Shown piece after piece: positions 22,175 through 35,100 of a stretch of DNA of 64,000 nucleotides. Position 1 is the first letter of the stretch. Each line of letters opens with the position of its first letter. The translations under genes and the position numbers were made by a program. The DNA comes from Madurella fahalii (taxonomy: Eukaryota > Ascomycota > Sordariomycetes > Sordariales). Location of the stretch: assembly GCA_029876055.1 (NCBI GenBank), contig CM056877.1:124001-188000 (forward strand). The letters run 5' to 3'. The notes under the pieces were generated by a model. The model was given only the letters and a program-made list of their open reading frames with translations. It ran no database searches and was not told the DNA's origin.

Positions 22175-25100
22175 AAGCGTTGGTTCCCGCCGTAAGCGGC
22201 GTGCCCTGAATGGTCGCCCGTCTGTCATTGGAACTGGCTACGGACGTAACGATACCGACTTTGCAGGAAACTACTGGCTCGCATTGCTGCAGGATCGAAG
22301 TATAAACCAGGGGGGTGATGCAACTCCACGGCACACTGCAGACGGTAATGACAGACTAGAAATTGCCATATTTGCAGTAGACTGGTCTGGACGTCCTGGA
22401 CACGTCCGCACTGCCGAACCCAGGTAGCTATGCGAGGGGCTTCACATAAACGTGTTTCAAACATAGATCCATGTCTAGCTGACGTGGCGTAAACTGGCAC
22501 GGGAATGATAGAGGTATGGGGAGCCGACTTGCCTTTTTGGCAAGAACCGATTCCTCGGGTCATCCGGATTCCTCTGACCGAAATCCGCGACAAACGCCCG
22601 TGGTGGTGCAGATGACGTGCCGAGACCCGCCGTGGACGGCAGTAGGGAATGGGACGCAGATTCCTCCGCACCTTTGTGCGATGCTCGAGACTTGACGTTG
22701 ATGGCGTACAAGGTGTGACCAAAACAAAGATCCATGTCACCAGCCATATCAATGGATACAATTTAGAATTTGGGAGCGTTTGTACGGCCGTAGGTAATGG
22801 TCTTGAGTCCGTCTAGGTCCGGGGCGGTATCTTTTGCGGGCGTCGGTTCTATGACATATGAGCAGCACCTTGCTTAGGATTTCTTGCCCATTCAGGTACA
22901 AAAAAACAAACAAACAGAACCGCCAGCAGTTCCGCGCAGTGCAATCCACAACCTTCAACAATCTTCTCGGGATGGCCGAGCATTCTATCGCGGGATAGGC
23001 TGTGAACGGACAGTTGTGACAAATTGACCCTCCCTCCTCCCCCACAACAGGCCATTCTCCAGCCAATACTCAGTCGTCCTGAGTAGCATAAGCGCACTCT
23101 ATCGGGCGAATCCTGTAAGCGGCCTTGAGGTGTTGGCCAGCGGAAACCCCATGGGGATATACTAATCATGTACGGCCCTTCACTGTTGGCTGCTGGGGCC
23201 GGGGAAGCGCCCGAGTGAATCGGGTTCACTCCAGGGTTGGCCACCTGGAACTGGGCATTGGACCTGAGGTTAAATATCCGTCGAGAGTGCATGCACGTTC
23301 ACTTAGGCCAGCGAGTTGAGCTTGGCAGGCAGTAGTGTGGTCCACGTGAGTACTATATACAATACTAGGAAATATTCAGTTTAACCACAACTGGTAGTCC
23401 GTAGACGTCGACGGACATGGATTTTGCGTGCACCCCATGTTCCTTTGCTCTAATGGGAGACACATACGTTCCACATCCCTCTCAAGGGACATCACCGTCT
23501 CTTGGCCAACTGTACAGTACAGTACCTACGACAACAGTCCTGCGGGTCGGGTAGCTAGGTTCTGGGACCAGTGTATGCACCGTGAGTCCGTCCTGCGCCG
23601 GCGTCCTGATATCAACACGGCTCTATGCGTAAGGCAAGGTATGCCAAGCACTGGCCTTATACACTATACCCTGCAACCCCACAATTCGCCCGAGGGCATC
23701 CATTCCCCTGGATGACGGGATCCGATGGTCTTTACTCTCATTGGGATCCCGCACGTCAAGGCTCGCCACAACACCATTGATCAACTGCCAACAAGCAAGC
23801 CTCACTGAATATCACCGGTTCCTGTGCCCGCTCGACCCGGCCGAAGCCTTGAGAGCGACTCCCCTCTTTCCCGGCAGCGGTCAGCAGAGAGGACCGTAAT
23901 CTTAGCTCTCCTGCAGAACAGCTGGAAGGCTGCGAGCTCAGAGCTGAGGCCCGCACCGCATTATATCTGAATGCTACAGGCGGGCGGGACAGCTCAGAGG
24001 CGGAAAGAGGAAAGGCGATGTTGCGGCAAGACGCGCCAATTCGCCGCTGCGTGCTGCCAAGAAGGACCAGTACCAGGTTAGCTCGTCCGTGCCTTCAGCT
24101 GCGCTGGTCGCTTGGTGTCCAGCACATCAGCTGGCATCTGGGGGCCAAAGCTCATAAAATTGCGCCTCGCAGCGGCTGCTCCAGCCGCCGAGCTCGAGCT
24201 ATTGGCTGCATAACGCGCAGAGCTCTGACGGCGGGGAGGGATCTGAGCTGGGTGGATTTTCCCGTTGGCCCATCCTACCGCGGGTGCTGCCGCGCTCTAG
24301 GGAGCCGGCGAGAGGGAGTTGTCCCGGGATTGTCGAGCTTAACGTGATCTGCGGGCCTGTAGTGCTATGTAACCCCAATTATACCTTACACAGCACAGCG
24401 CGCATGGGGGAACCATGATGGTGTTACCTGCCCGGCAATTTGCCCCCATGACGATCCAATTGCCGCCCCGGGATCCTCAGATTGGCACCGGCTTGGCCAA
24501 TCGGTGCCGAGCTGCTCGAGCGGCCTGCCAAACTCGCCATTTCCCTGTCCTTCACAGTTCTCATTGTGCTGGGCGGGATATCGCTCTGCTAGGGCCCGGG
24601 GCCATCCGCTGATCCGCGGTTTGGGCTCCCCCCGAACCTGTCCGGACCCCCCGTTCTCGGGCCAAGTGGCAGCAAGGTGGCAGCGGCGTCGGCGTCATTC
24701 GCATCTCGTTTCCGACGGATCGCCAGCCAGCGGCTCTTCTCAAGGCCGTGGAAATGCCGGGCAACGGCCGAGCGTCGTATTTTCGATCACAGGGATCAGT
24801 TTATTGCCGCGCAGGTGATCTGGGGTCCCAGATCCGCAAAAAGACGATCGCTCTCCCCCCGTCCCCCCTTGCGCTCGCAAGCCATCCAAGTTGCTGCTCC
24901 ACCTTTCATCCAATAGTAGCCCACTCTGACCAGCCTTGCAGCTCGGTCTAACCATATTCACTCCCCCGGTCCTTGTCAGCTCGCCGAGCGTTCCAAGCTT
25001 CACCCCACAGGCGTCGCGGTATCGACATGAATTTGATTCTGCTGAACGAACTGATGTACAGGTACATACCTGCTGCCGCGAGCCATCACCCTTGCCCATG

Positions 25101-26766
25101 TCCTTACGCCATTTGCTTTTCCCTGTCCCTTTTTTTTTTTTTTTCCTGCTCCGTGTTCCGATCTTCTCGGGCTTCTTCCGCTCGTGTCGCGTCTTGTCCA
25201 TATTTTGTCAGGGCCTGCCTTGGTTGCGGGCTCTCCAGCATGTTCTCGAGGTCATGGCCCGCAGCAGACCTCGCGCCCAGTGTCGACAGTTGCCTCACAA
25301 GACCGGCTGGCAGCCATCCGGCTCTCGCAACCTCGTCTAGTATCCTTGCAACCCGACGCACAACTCGGCGCGCTTCTCCACTCCCCCAATCACCCTTGCA
25401 TGATCCACATCTCCCCCAAAAGATCATGGAATCTTGCATTCAACGGCCACGCCAGTTCCAACCCCTGCTCACCCGCGCGCCATACTTCCTGCTTGCCCAT
25501 CGCCGTCACCTGCTGTGCTCCAGAGGACGGTAAATACACGCAATCGGGGGTGGACGGCTTGTACGGAGAGCAGCGTCCCCCTCTTGGCACCTTAACCCGC
25601 CGACCACAGGCCCGGATCGAAGGGCCATCTACCTAACCTAAGGTACCTTATCCAGGGCACCAAGGTTTGAGGCGGGAAGCCTGCCGGCCGATGCGCTTTC
25701 CCAGATCTACACTTACCACCAGTCCCGCATTCCTGAGCGCATTTGACGCCCACCTCCTCGCCGACAACCCAACCCTCTCCAGAAATGCAAGCTGGTGCTG
25801 GTCCGTGCTATCCTCCCGTGTTCCTACTACTTTTACTATCAGTATTTTCGTTCTCCTCCGTCCGCCCCTGCCAGGACATCCAAGTCGCCTAGCAACTACC
25901 GTCTCAGTTCTGCTTCCGCCATCCTCCCCTTCTCTCTTCCCGCACGCTCGGCGCCTCGTACCGGACGAACTGCTCACGGATGCCTGCTGCTTTTGATTGC
26001 AGGAGTTCTGACATATCACCATGCGAACAGGTTCGGGATAGCTGCATACAATCAAACCTGGTCTCCACAGCGCCGGTTCCGAGAAACCGCTGTTGAGACT
26101 TGACGACAGGCCTTTGTACCAATCAGCATCAGAGTAAGAGCCATTTCTGTCCCTGACGCTCGACATGCCGGAATTGCAACCTCATCATGGGAAGTCCTAG
26201 GCAGTGTGGAAGCCACTGAGCTTTGTCGCCGGCGCCCCGCCGCTTATCCATATCATGCTGACCGACATTTCGAACCAGTTTGCAGTCTTGGATTTCTTTC
26301 ACGGGACCCCGTCCTGCTGAGTCGGGCGCTTTCCACGTCCAGGAATTGCCTGCTGCTCTCTTGGAGCCACCGATCAGAGGGCCATACCTGTGGGAGTCGG
26401 CGACCAAGGCTTGTCAAAGAATCAGCCGCGCCGTCTTAAGGGCTGGTCTCGACGCACAACCGCAAGCACTCCAAGGATTACAGGATCCCGTTTCCAGCTG
26501 CAAAGGTACGTCCAAGTCTCATGAGATTCTCGTCCCAGTGTCAATCGAGCTGGGATGGAGCATGAGTGCTTGAGCTCAGGCCACCAACGGGCGAGTATAC
26601 AGCGGCGACATTGTTGACAGCTGGAAATCAGATTTCAAGTTCGAACATCAGATCGACGAGGCTTTGGAGAAGCTCTCAAAATCGCTGCATCAGGCGCTAC
26701 TTCCTCCCTTGCCCTGTTTGACGGGATTCCACGCTCTCCCAAAACGCCCAAGTGAAATCAGTTTGA

Positions 26767-29444
26767 ATGTCTGCGACCAAGATCCGCCAGCCGGTTTACA
26801 AGGTGTTTGAGGTAAGCAAAATCCTGTCACTTGTGCTTGTATGTGCCTCAAGCCGCGTGGTGGCATCTCAGCTCGACCCCTGCCAACTGGGCAGAATCGG
26901 GTCCGCAGGCCCGAGGCAGCTCTGAAGCGGCCCCTTTTTGCCCGGCCGCTCCTGGCCAGCCATTAAGCCCATCAGCCTCGTCAAATCGCCCGCCCAAGCT
27001 TCGAACCCGAGAAGGCTGTTGCTGACGACGTTAGCCCGGTTACCATCCGCAACGGACCATCATCGTCGACGACGAGATAGAGTCGCCCGAGACACTGACG
27101 ATCCGGCTGGAGGAAGCCGCTCGAAACGGAGGAGACCTTGGCGGGCCCTGCCCCTCTGGTCTCCTGCCCATGTCTGCATTCAAGGCTCCACCCCCTCAGC
27201 TGCACGGTATGTCGACCCTTCTGGAGCCATTTGCACTGCAAACCAAACCCCCCTTCCCGAGGGGCTGTGTCGTAACCCATCCGTGGCGTGCAACCCCCGG
27301 CTGACCACCGATCGCATGGCATAACCCTAGGGTATGCAGATTCAACCTACTCGCAGTATCCTGCTCAGCCTTTTTCTGCCCAGCAGACCGAAAATGCTGC
27401 CTCGCAGATCAATCAAATGGCCTTTGCTGCCAACGCCAACGCAACGGCAGACCAGTATCTTGCGGCGCAAGCAGTTCCCGGCATCAGCATCGACGTTTTG
27501 TCATGGCACCCACATTCCGGCTCCCCCGGCACCGAGGTGTCCCTGGAAGTGACCAGCCAGCACGATTTACTTGGAAACACGATGGCGGCTGCACCTTTTG
27601 TTTCTGTCCTGTTCGGTTCACAGAGATGCAGTGCACAGGTTTCCAGAGACTCGCGGAATAGCGGTAATGGCTGCACTTATACCATTACTGCCAAGGCTCC
27701 GCAGCTCTTGGGTGCGGGCTGTTCGTCCCTCGGCAATGCGCCCCTGACACTTCTCGTCGAAAGTACGAGTGGCGAGGAACTAGCACGCGTCACAAATTTC
27801 GGCGTGTTTGCATATCACGATGTCCAAAGTGTCGCGCCCGAAGGTAATGTGGCAGCTGGAGCCCCTGGTGACGGCAGCCCCCCGGACCTGGGGTCACCCA
27901 AGACCAGATCACCTGTCCACCGCGCGAGCCCACCACACCAAGACTTGGAGACTAAGACAGCCAGCCCGGTCGTCCACCAGGGGTTACCTGGAGACTCGTC
28001 TACAAATGCGTACGGTTTCCCCCCAAGCGTCTCGGTCGCCAACGCCGCAGCACAGATCCATGCGCAGGCTCCCATCCATTCCGACTTCGCCGCCGGCGCC
28101 TATAACCAAGGAGGTAGCAACATGCTGTCTGGCTATCGCGGGTCCTTTGCGGACCATTACGCACGAGCGCCGCCGATCCTTCGATCGCCGCATGGGGCGG
28201 GATGGATGTTTGGCGGCCAAATCGATCCCGCCCGGGGCCCTGCTGCGGCTCTCTCCCATGCGGCGCATGCCTCCATCACCCGGCCGAGCCTGACTCCACT
28301 GCAGCACTCGAGCCCTGCAACGCCGCAGCTCGCCAGGACTAGCACGTTAGCCCAGTCCGCGGGCAACGGTCTTGCCGGCTATGGCGTGTATCATGAAAAG
28401 GTGACGCTCAAGATCATCGGGGATCTCGGTTCCATGGCAGAGGGTTGGTCGCAGGAGGAATGGGAGAACAAGCGCCGGCTCGTGCTGTTCAGGAAGCAGC
28501 AAAGCGGTAGCACACTCACACTGACGTTCAAACCCGTCCGCCCTGCAGAGCGGCCGCCACATAGCATTTGCATCAGTTGTATCTGGTGGGAGGAGAAACA
28601 GGCGTGCTACATCACCTCGGTCGATACGATTCACCTGCTCGAGCAAATCCTTGCGGCGCCGAACAGGTTCGGAGTCGAAGAGAAGAACCGCATCCGCAGG
28701 AACCTCGAGGGGTTCCAGCCGACTACAGTCAGCAAATCCAGGTCCGAGAGCGAGGAGTTCTTCAAGGTCATCATGGGGTTCGGGAATCCTAAGCCGCGGA
28801 ATATCGAGAAGGACGTCAAAGTGTTCCAGTGGAAGGATCTGTCGTCGGCTCTCTTCAAGATCATCTCAAAATACAGCGCCTCGACATCGGCCGTCATGTC
28901 TCCGAATAGCGCACCTCACGTTGCCACCACCGCTACGGGGTATCCAACTCTGCCGCCGACGCCAGTCTCGACGCCGTCGACTGCTACCACAAACGCTGTG
29001 GCAGCTGCGACTTATGCGGCCGCTGGTCATCATCATCATCATCATCACCATCACCATCACCATCCGGACACCATGACAAGCCCGCGGGCTCTGGCCTCGG
29101 CACCGTCGTGGCCAGCATACAGCGCAGCAGCGAAGTCGATGTCGCCAGCATTGAAGACTAGTCCTCCATCTACACTTCGCATCTCTACGTTGCCTGTAGT
29201 CTACGATCACAGAGGCACAACACACAGCCTCACATCGCCGTACGGCTTGGCCGGATCAGCCCACCACAGCCCGCACCATGGACACGGAGCCTACAGCCAC
29301 TCCCCAATCCCGGTCTCGCAGAGTCAGACGCGGAACTGGGAGGGCTACGCGGCGGATAGCGGAAGCTATCCCGCGCAGAGCAGCAGCGCTCACGGCCAAG
29401 TCTACGGTGGCGCAGCATACGCGGACAGCGGCCCGCGCGCTTGA
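26767..29444 (+). CDS. medA: MedA/Acr1/Acon-3-type developmental regulator
   Basis: Three exons: 26767-26811, 27035-27206, 27331-29444, with introns of 223 and 124 nt. The product is 776 residues. It begins MSATKIRQPVYKVFE, then PGYHPQRTIIVDDEIESPET, then joins YADSTYSQYPAQPF. Conserved blocks are a beta-rich segment near residues 120-220 (SIDVLSWHPHSGSPGTEVSL; VLFGSQRCSAQV) and the family core near 440-600 (KVTLKIIGDLGSMAEGWS, ICISCIWWEEKQACYITSVD, ILAAPNRFGVEEKNRIRRNL, then FQWKDLSSALFKIISKYS). Aspergillus MedA, Magnaporthe Acr1 and Neurospora Acon-3 control conidiophore development as nuclear regulators. A His12 tract (CAT/CAC, 29028-29063) and Ser/Ala/Tyr-rich tails flank the core. The small first exons lack a long ORF and are easily missed; they were chosen because frame and sense join exactly at both splice sites. 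Confidence 0.88.
29028..29063 (+). repeat. CAT/CAC repeat coding a 12-His tract in MedA
   Basis: Twelve consecutive His codons, the first six CAT and then alternating CAC and CAT, directly after an Ala-rich run. His tracts are common in nuclear regulators. The repeat could vary in length between strains. Confidence 0.9.
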
Positions 29445-32102
29445 GTGGGTGGGCAATCCTTGGCCAGGGGTAGCATCGCCAGGCTCATCATTGGAGGCCT
29501 TGCGGCCGTCGGCACCTGCTAGACCTGGCGTCCCGGCAAGCGCACATTGGCGGCATCCAGTGCCGGCGCGCAAGGGAGGGTGTGCATGAGACGCGGCCGA
29601 CGCGTGAGCCCGTCAGATGCCTTAGCCGACTGGGACCGCAAGTCACGGTGGTGGTGGGTAGCCCGGAGCTAAAGAGCCGCGCGGCATGGCAGATTTTTGA
29701 CCCGTGTCAATTTTCTGGTGTGTGCAGCTATGACACTACAGTACGGGTGTCCCAAGCCAGCACCCCCCCACCCCCAAAGTCATTCACGAAGGGGACGCGG
29801 ACTTGAAGAGCGATTTCGCGGGAACGAGAATCAAAAATCAGATGGCAGGTGTCATCCTCAGAGCAAGATGATGCGACCTGTCCCCTTCTGGGGGCTTGCG
29901 TCCCCACAGAGGCTGTGCTTGCCTGCCTCGAGGGAAATACGATCCCTCGGAGCCCAGGAGGACGACGACACGACCTTGATAGCGGACGTCCCTCCCAACT
30001 TGGGCGGTCGCTTGATGGTGTGGGATGGGTTGGAGGGAGTGGTCAGCTGGTGTGGTACAACCAATCAGGAGCGGGCCGGCACCTCCTTTACACCCGCTAG
30101 GCACGTCCCGAGGTCCCCCCAGTGCCCACCATCCCAAAGTCTCCGACCCGCATCCTCGAGCAGATCCCTGCACGTCCATTTATCTATCATGTTGAATCCG
30201 GGCGGTTCATGCGGGTGCAATCTTGGATTTCCATCTGGAGTCAACACCACCCTTTACGCCGCGCCGCGTCGCGTCCTCTGCGCATTAACAACATCTCGCA
30301 AGCGCACTGCAGGGAGGAAGGGGGGTGGAAGAGGGGGAGGGGGGGTGTGTATCTGCATCCCCCCCCTTCCCTTGGGTCAGGCCGTCTGCTCGCTATCTTT
30401 TTGACACGGCAGCTCCAAGAGGAGGGACTCACCAGGGTCATCCACGGGACGCGTCCATCACGGTCGTCATATCGGGTGCGGAGACCCCGCGAGAGTGCGG
30501 AGTTAACGGGAAGACCTGCTGCATACGGAGATGCTGCTGCACGTCGGCGGCGTACAGGGCCAGGGAGGCATCGGCCGGATTGTGCATGCTGCATGGAATC
30601 TGCGTCAGACGTCCCACTGCCGCGCTTGGCGTCGCACCCTCCAACCATCACCCCGGTGGTCACGATCTCGATGTTCGATCCCGAGACTTTTGATATCGAC
30701 AAGGCAGGCACCGCGGGCACCCCGCTGCCCACCCGCGCCCTGCGACTGGCCCCTACACAAAGGGGGGTCCTTGGCCATGAGCTTGCCCGTTAATCACACC
30801 TTCCGTTTGCATGGAGCTCGAGGCGACCCAACTGCCGACCTTGGCGTTTATACAAGTTTTTGCCCGTCGTTTGAAATATTTGATGTCATGAGCAAAACAG
30901 GTCGAGGTCCGATATCGCGAGCGACACCACGGGGATTTCGCGAGGTGGAATGACCGCCCTTGGTCGGGACGTCGGGGCGGTACTCGATTTTTTTCCTGGA
31001 GTCACATCCGCAGCGGGCGTCTTCCCGAGCAGGCCACGGGGATACTGTCCGCCCAAGGTTGCCATGGTCCGAATCCGACCCTGCTACGCCGGCAAATTCC
31101 GCTTAGCCATCTCACGATGTCAGATGATGGTGGCAGCTATCCGACGGCCGGGGGGAGGCAGCGCGCTAGTCCTGGTGGGACTCGTCGATCTGGAGACCAG
31201 GTGTGGGAATTTTGGGGGGGTGTTTAGGCCACTCTACCGTTTCTTGTCGGCCTGCCGCATGCGCCTGCGAACCCCCCTCCGGATACTACGTCGCTGACCC
31301 TGCTGTTGCGCGTCTTCGGGTCCTCTTATCCAACACAGTCATCGTATGAGCGAAAGCGGGGGGTGTATACAGGAACTCTGCTTCATTTTTTTTTCCCCCC
31401 TCCACCCCTTCCTTGTTTCCGACCGTGTGCGTCAACGTCATCTTCATGCTCGCATGATCTGGAGTCGACATTCTTGGTCGGTGGTCAAGGCCGGTTGGCC
31501 GAGTCTTGGGAGGGGGAACAAACGTGAAACTGGATTGTTGGTGTTTCAAACAAGTTCATTGTTACTTGAACTATTAGTCTGAGTGGGCTTGTGGGATACA
31601 CCGCATGCTTCGGTCGGGTTGTGGCAACGTGTCGCATTCAGGGACTTTGGCTGGCTAGGTGGTTGGCGTTTTTATTTCCTTTTTTTTTTTTTTTTTTTTT
31701 AGGTTTGAGGTTCGGTCGGTCACGGTACATGGAACATTACAACTATACCCTTCTCGCTTTCTCATCTGTCTTCATCATTGCTACTTATTAAACAAAGTGC
31801 TAATCAAATCTTATAATTATTCACATGTCCAGACAAGTCTATCATTAAGTACCTTAGTTAGGGGCTCTCTTCATTCCGGGCTCTAATTCCTAAGCTGTTA
31901 CGGCATACATGAGATATAATTATGTGGTACTTTAATTTTGATAATGAATCTGGAAAAAGAAAGAAGATAAAATAAATAAAATAAATTCAGGGTTACCCAA
32001 CCCAAACCCCCATACGGTTTGGTAGCTGGGTAGTTCAGGATCATGAGCCGTGATATCGGCCTCAGAGGGGTATCTAAGACTTTCCATGCCGAGTGGATCA
32101 TT
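29445..32102. other. Intergenic region with an AT-rich distal part
   Basis: About 2.7 kb between medA and the C2H2 gene, tail to tail. The first half is GC-rich with C/G runs near 30326-30370. From about 31.65 to 32.0 kb it becomes AT-rich, starting with a T21 run (31680-31700). No gene, tRNA or recognisable element is seen. Confidence 0.5.
31680..31700. repeat. T21 homopolymer
   Basis: Uninterrupted run of 21 T at the edge of an AT-rich intergenic segment. Confidence 0.85.
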
Positions 32103-35100
32103 TCATACCAACTCACCTCCATCCATGAAACTAGGCGGGAGGTCATCGATCCCGGTGCGGTGTGCACCTGGGAACTCCCCATCGGTGAAGAATGAGCGTG
32201 TCGCAAACCCGATGAATGGCTCTGGCTGCTCGGCCCAAGGTTCTAGTGGTTGCATCTCGTTGCGTGGCTGCGGTAGTATTGCGGGAGGATAATTCAGCAG
32301 ACTGATACCGCTGTCTGCGAAGGAACTGGTTGGTGTTGGCGGTCGTTGGACTCTTTGTCGCTTCGGGTACGGCAGAGGGCCCCGGGACCCGGACGAGATC
32401 GACGAACGCTCCGAGTCGCCGCGAGAGGAGAGCCAATCGTCGAACAACAAGTCGAGCGAACGCGACATTGCCTCCCGAACCGCCGCCTCCTGCACCGCAC
32501 CGTCGGCGTCGGCGTCGGCGTCTTGTCGCTGCAGGCTGAGTCGGATGCCTCGCCTTTGTAGCTCTTGGGCTAAGACCTCGTGGCCGCTGCGCCGGACGTA
32601 CTCCCGGTATTGGCAGAGGTCCTCGGACAGACCCGTGTCCAGATACGCCGAGCTGGGTCGTGGCCGTCCGGGAAACAGACCATCCCAGATGACAAACCAC
32701 TGCTCGGATTCGCACAGCGCAGGGTTGGACCGTCGGGCCAGCTGTCGATGCTGCTGATGCGTGATGCCGTCTAAGGTCGCGTCCGGGTCTAGGACGCACG
32801 GTTGTTGTAGATGGTACTCGTGGCTTTGCTTGTCTTGGAGATTGCTTTGCAGCGCTCGCAGTAGTACTCTGGTGTATGCTTCCTCGTTAGGTGTTGTTTC
32901 ACGCGGCTAACGGCGTAAAGCTCGCTTTTGAAGCAATGGCGGTGTTTCACCGGGTCGAGTTTCCAAAACGGACAAGCAAGCATCTTCGGGGCGGCGTCGG
33001 GCCGTTGTCGTCTTTTCCTTTTCCTGGGAAAAGAGGGATCTCCCCCTTCTTGACCCCCGTTTCCAGCTCCCTGTAGATTGCCCTGGCTGCCCTTGCCCCT
33101 GCCTTGCTGGCCGCCTCGGTAACCACCGGGAGTCGAGGATACTCCGCTAGGCGAAGCCGAGTTTGTACGTCTGTCTCCTGGCGAGTCACTGGGTGCTTTG
33201 AATTGACCTTGCTGTTGCGCACCGATGTGACGCAAGCTGTCCTTGTTGGGGCTTTCCCCTTCCCCATCGCTGTCGCAGGTTTGAAGTCCTATTGAACCGT
33301 GTTGCAAACTGGGAAGCTTGCAATCCCCCTTTGTGAGGGGAATCGTGCGATTGATACGAGAGGTCTTTATGTCGTCTGCTGCGTCTCTTCGGACCGGCAC
33401 GCCCCTATATTCGCTGTAGAGACGACGTGCAACGAAATCGATGACGGAAGATAAACCTTCGTGCTCTTCGGCAAACTTGGGCCAGCCACAGTCTGAAGAG
33501 TCCGAGATAGAGAGCATATCTGAATCAAGAGACGTCTCCTGTGACCCCTCGGTAAGAGGCGAAACATCTCCCTCCCCATCGTCCCCTTTATCCTTCCAAC
33601 AGTGAGCAGTGCGAGCGCTCCACGATGTATCGGACATCGTATCGGTATCACGAGGGTCACCATGCGCCGAAGCCGGACCTGGCCGGTTAGAATATGCGCC
33701 TGGAGGGCTTTTCTCCAGCCAGGCCTGAGTGCTCTCACAATCGCCAAGGATGTGGCGACTCTGATTCATGTCGTCGTTCGTTGAGGCTTCCGAGTCTTGT
33801 GGACCCCCATCTCCAGCTTGACATAGGTCGAGCTGGCACGAGCACATGCTCGGTACTCGCAGCTGTAACATGTGCCAGACGAATAACCGCCCGACCTTTT
33901 TTACCAGCTTCAGCATCCCTGCATGTCCATCCACGACAGCCCCTGCGAGGGTAGGGGATTCTTTGAGCCTGCCAAGATTGAAGAAATGCCGGAACATGGG
34001 AGCGGGGATTTCTATCCCCGGGCAGAACTCGGGTCGTCGAGCTGTCGGAAACCCTCGAGCAATGACCGGGTAGACGATCCGGCCTATGCAGCTAGACAGA
34101 AGGATCAACGCTCGCTCGGAGGCCTTGGGTTCGTTATTGTTGGCTAGAAACCAGACAGTCTCTCCCTCGGCACATGGAACCTTCTTGACCCATGGCTTGC
34201 TGTGGATGTGGGTTTCGAGCCAGTTATAGCGTAAGGGGAACTGGAAGGTGGCAGCCAGCCATGCTAGTTGCTCAGCACGCTCTCCGATAAGGCATGCTGG
34301 CCCAGTGACAGAAATTGAGAGTAGATCCTGTTTGCTATCAATGGATGCGCGAATCCCTGCCTCACCCGTTGGGGAGCGGGTTCCTAATGAGCCTTGACAT
34401 GTCAGTACGGTGAGCACACGGTTCCTGATGGAGTGGTACGATTCATAGAGTAAGTACTTACCTAGGTTTAAACTTGTTTTTGCTTCATCCTCAATGGCGG
34501 CTTGCAGTACCCTCAAGATATAGATACTACTGGGACCCCAGGTTTGGATGAGATATTGTTCAACAGTGGTGGCTTGGATCTCATGGGCTGATGAGCTGGT
34601 GAGAACGATGGACCCGACAAGAGCATCTCCAAGTCCGACCCCGTGGACAGACTGCTCATGCTGCAGACGATCGTGGATTGGGCGCCACTTGAGCTGAAAG
34701 GTGACAGTGTGGCTGCTGGGTTCTCTCTTGCTGCTAATCACGCCGGTAGGAAGCTCGCATACGATCCTTTGGCGCACTTCGTCTACCATGATCCGCGGTT
34801 GCGTGTCGTCCCAGTGGAAACTGGATTCTCTGAGCAGGCTGCCGATGAGCCACTGGTAAGGCTGGCTGCCCAGGATCATTTGTGTATACAGTGAGAGATC
34901 CGGCTGTGTTGCACCGTGTTCGTAGTCGTCTTCCACACCTACGAACCGATCTGAGGATTCGGGTTCGCCGGGGTCGTCTTGAGACTTGGCTCCCCATAAG
35001 ATCATCTTGTCGGCTATTGACATGCCCTCTGCCCGGCGGCTTCTGCTTGTTTCCGCCTCGCCATCATCCTCATCCCCGAATATCAACGACTTCAACATAG

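Larger units (their letters stand above)
18210..26766. promoter_or_regulatory. 8.5-kb gene-poor region upstream of medA (promoter and probable long leader)
   Basis: No ORF here shows a protein family or a credible exon chain; the ORFs seen are short and overlap in several frames. The proximal 2 kb (about 24.8-26.0 kb) is rich in C/T tracts, including T16 near 25129-25144, as expected of a fungal promoter or transcription start zone. Near the medA start there are short upstream ORFs. One at 26562-26573 is ATG AGT GCT TGA, and another starts at 26521. A plausible 5'-UTR intron, 26506-26620 (GTACGT ... TTGACAG), would remove both. Homopolymer and AT patches occur at 19677-19691, 20536-20574 and 22126-22172. 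The regulatory reading is inference from the gap length and the downstream developmental gene. Confidence 0.45.

Noticed and set aside
18210..26766. CRISPR arrays, transposon ends or polyketide-type genes
   Set aside because: No regularly spaced repeats, terminal repeats, transposase or synthase motifs were seen anywhere in the window.
30122..30793. 223-codon plus-strand ORF downstream of medA
   Set aside because: Low-complexity composition, overlapping ORFs on both strands and no motif.
32143..32799. 218-codon minus-strand ORF at the end of the C2H2 gene
   Set aside because: Out of frame with the conserved residues; the correct frame is the one ending at 32103.
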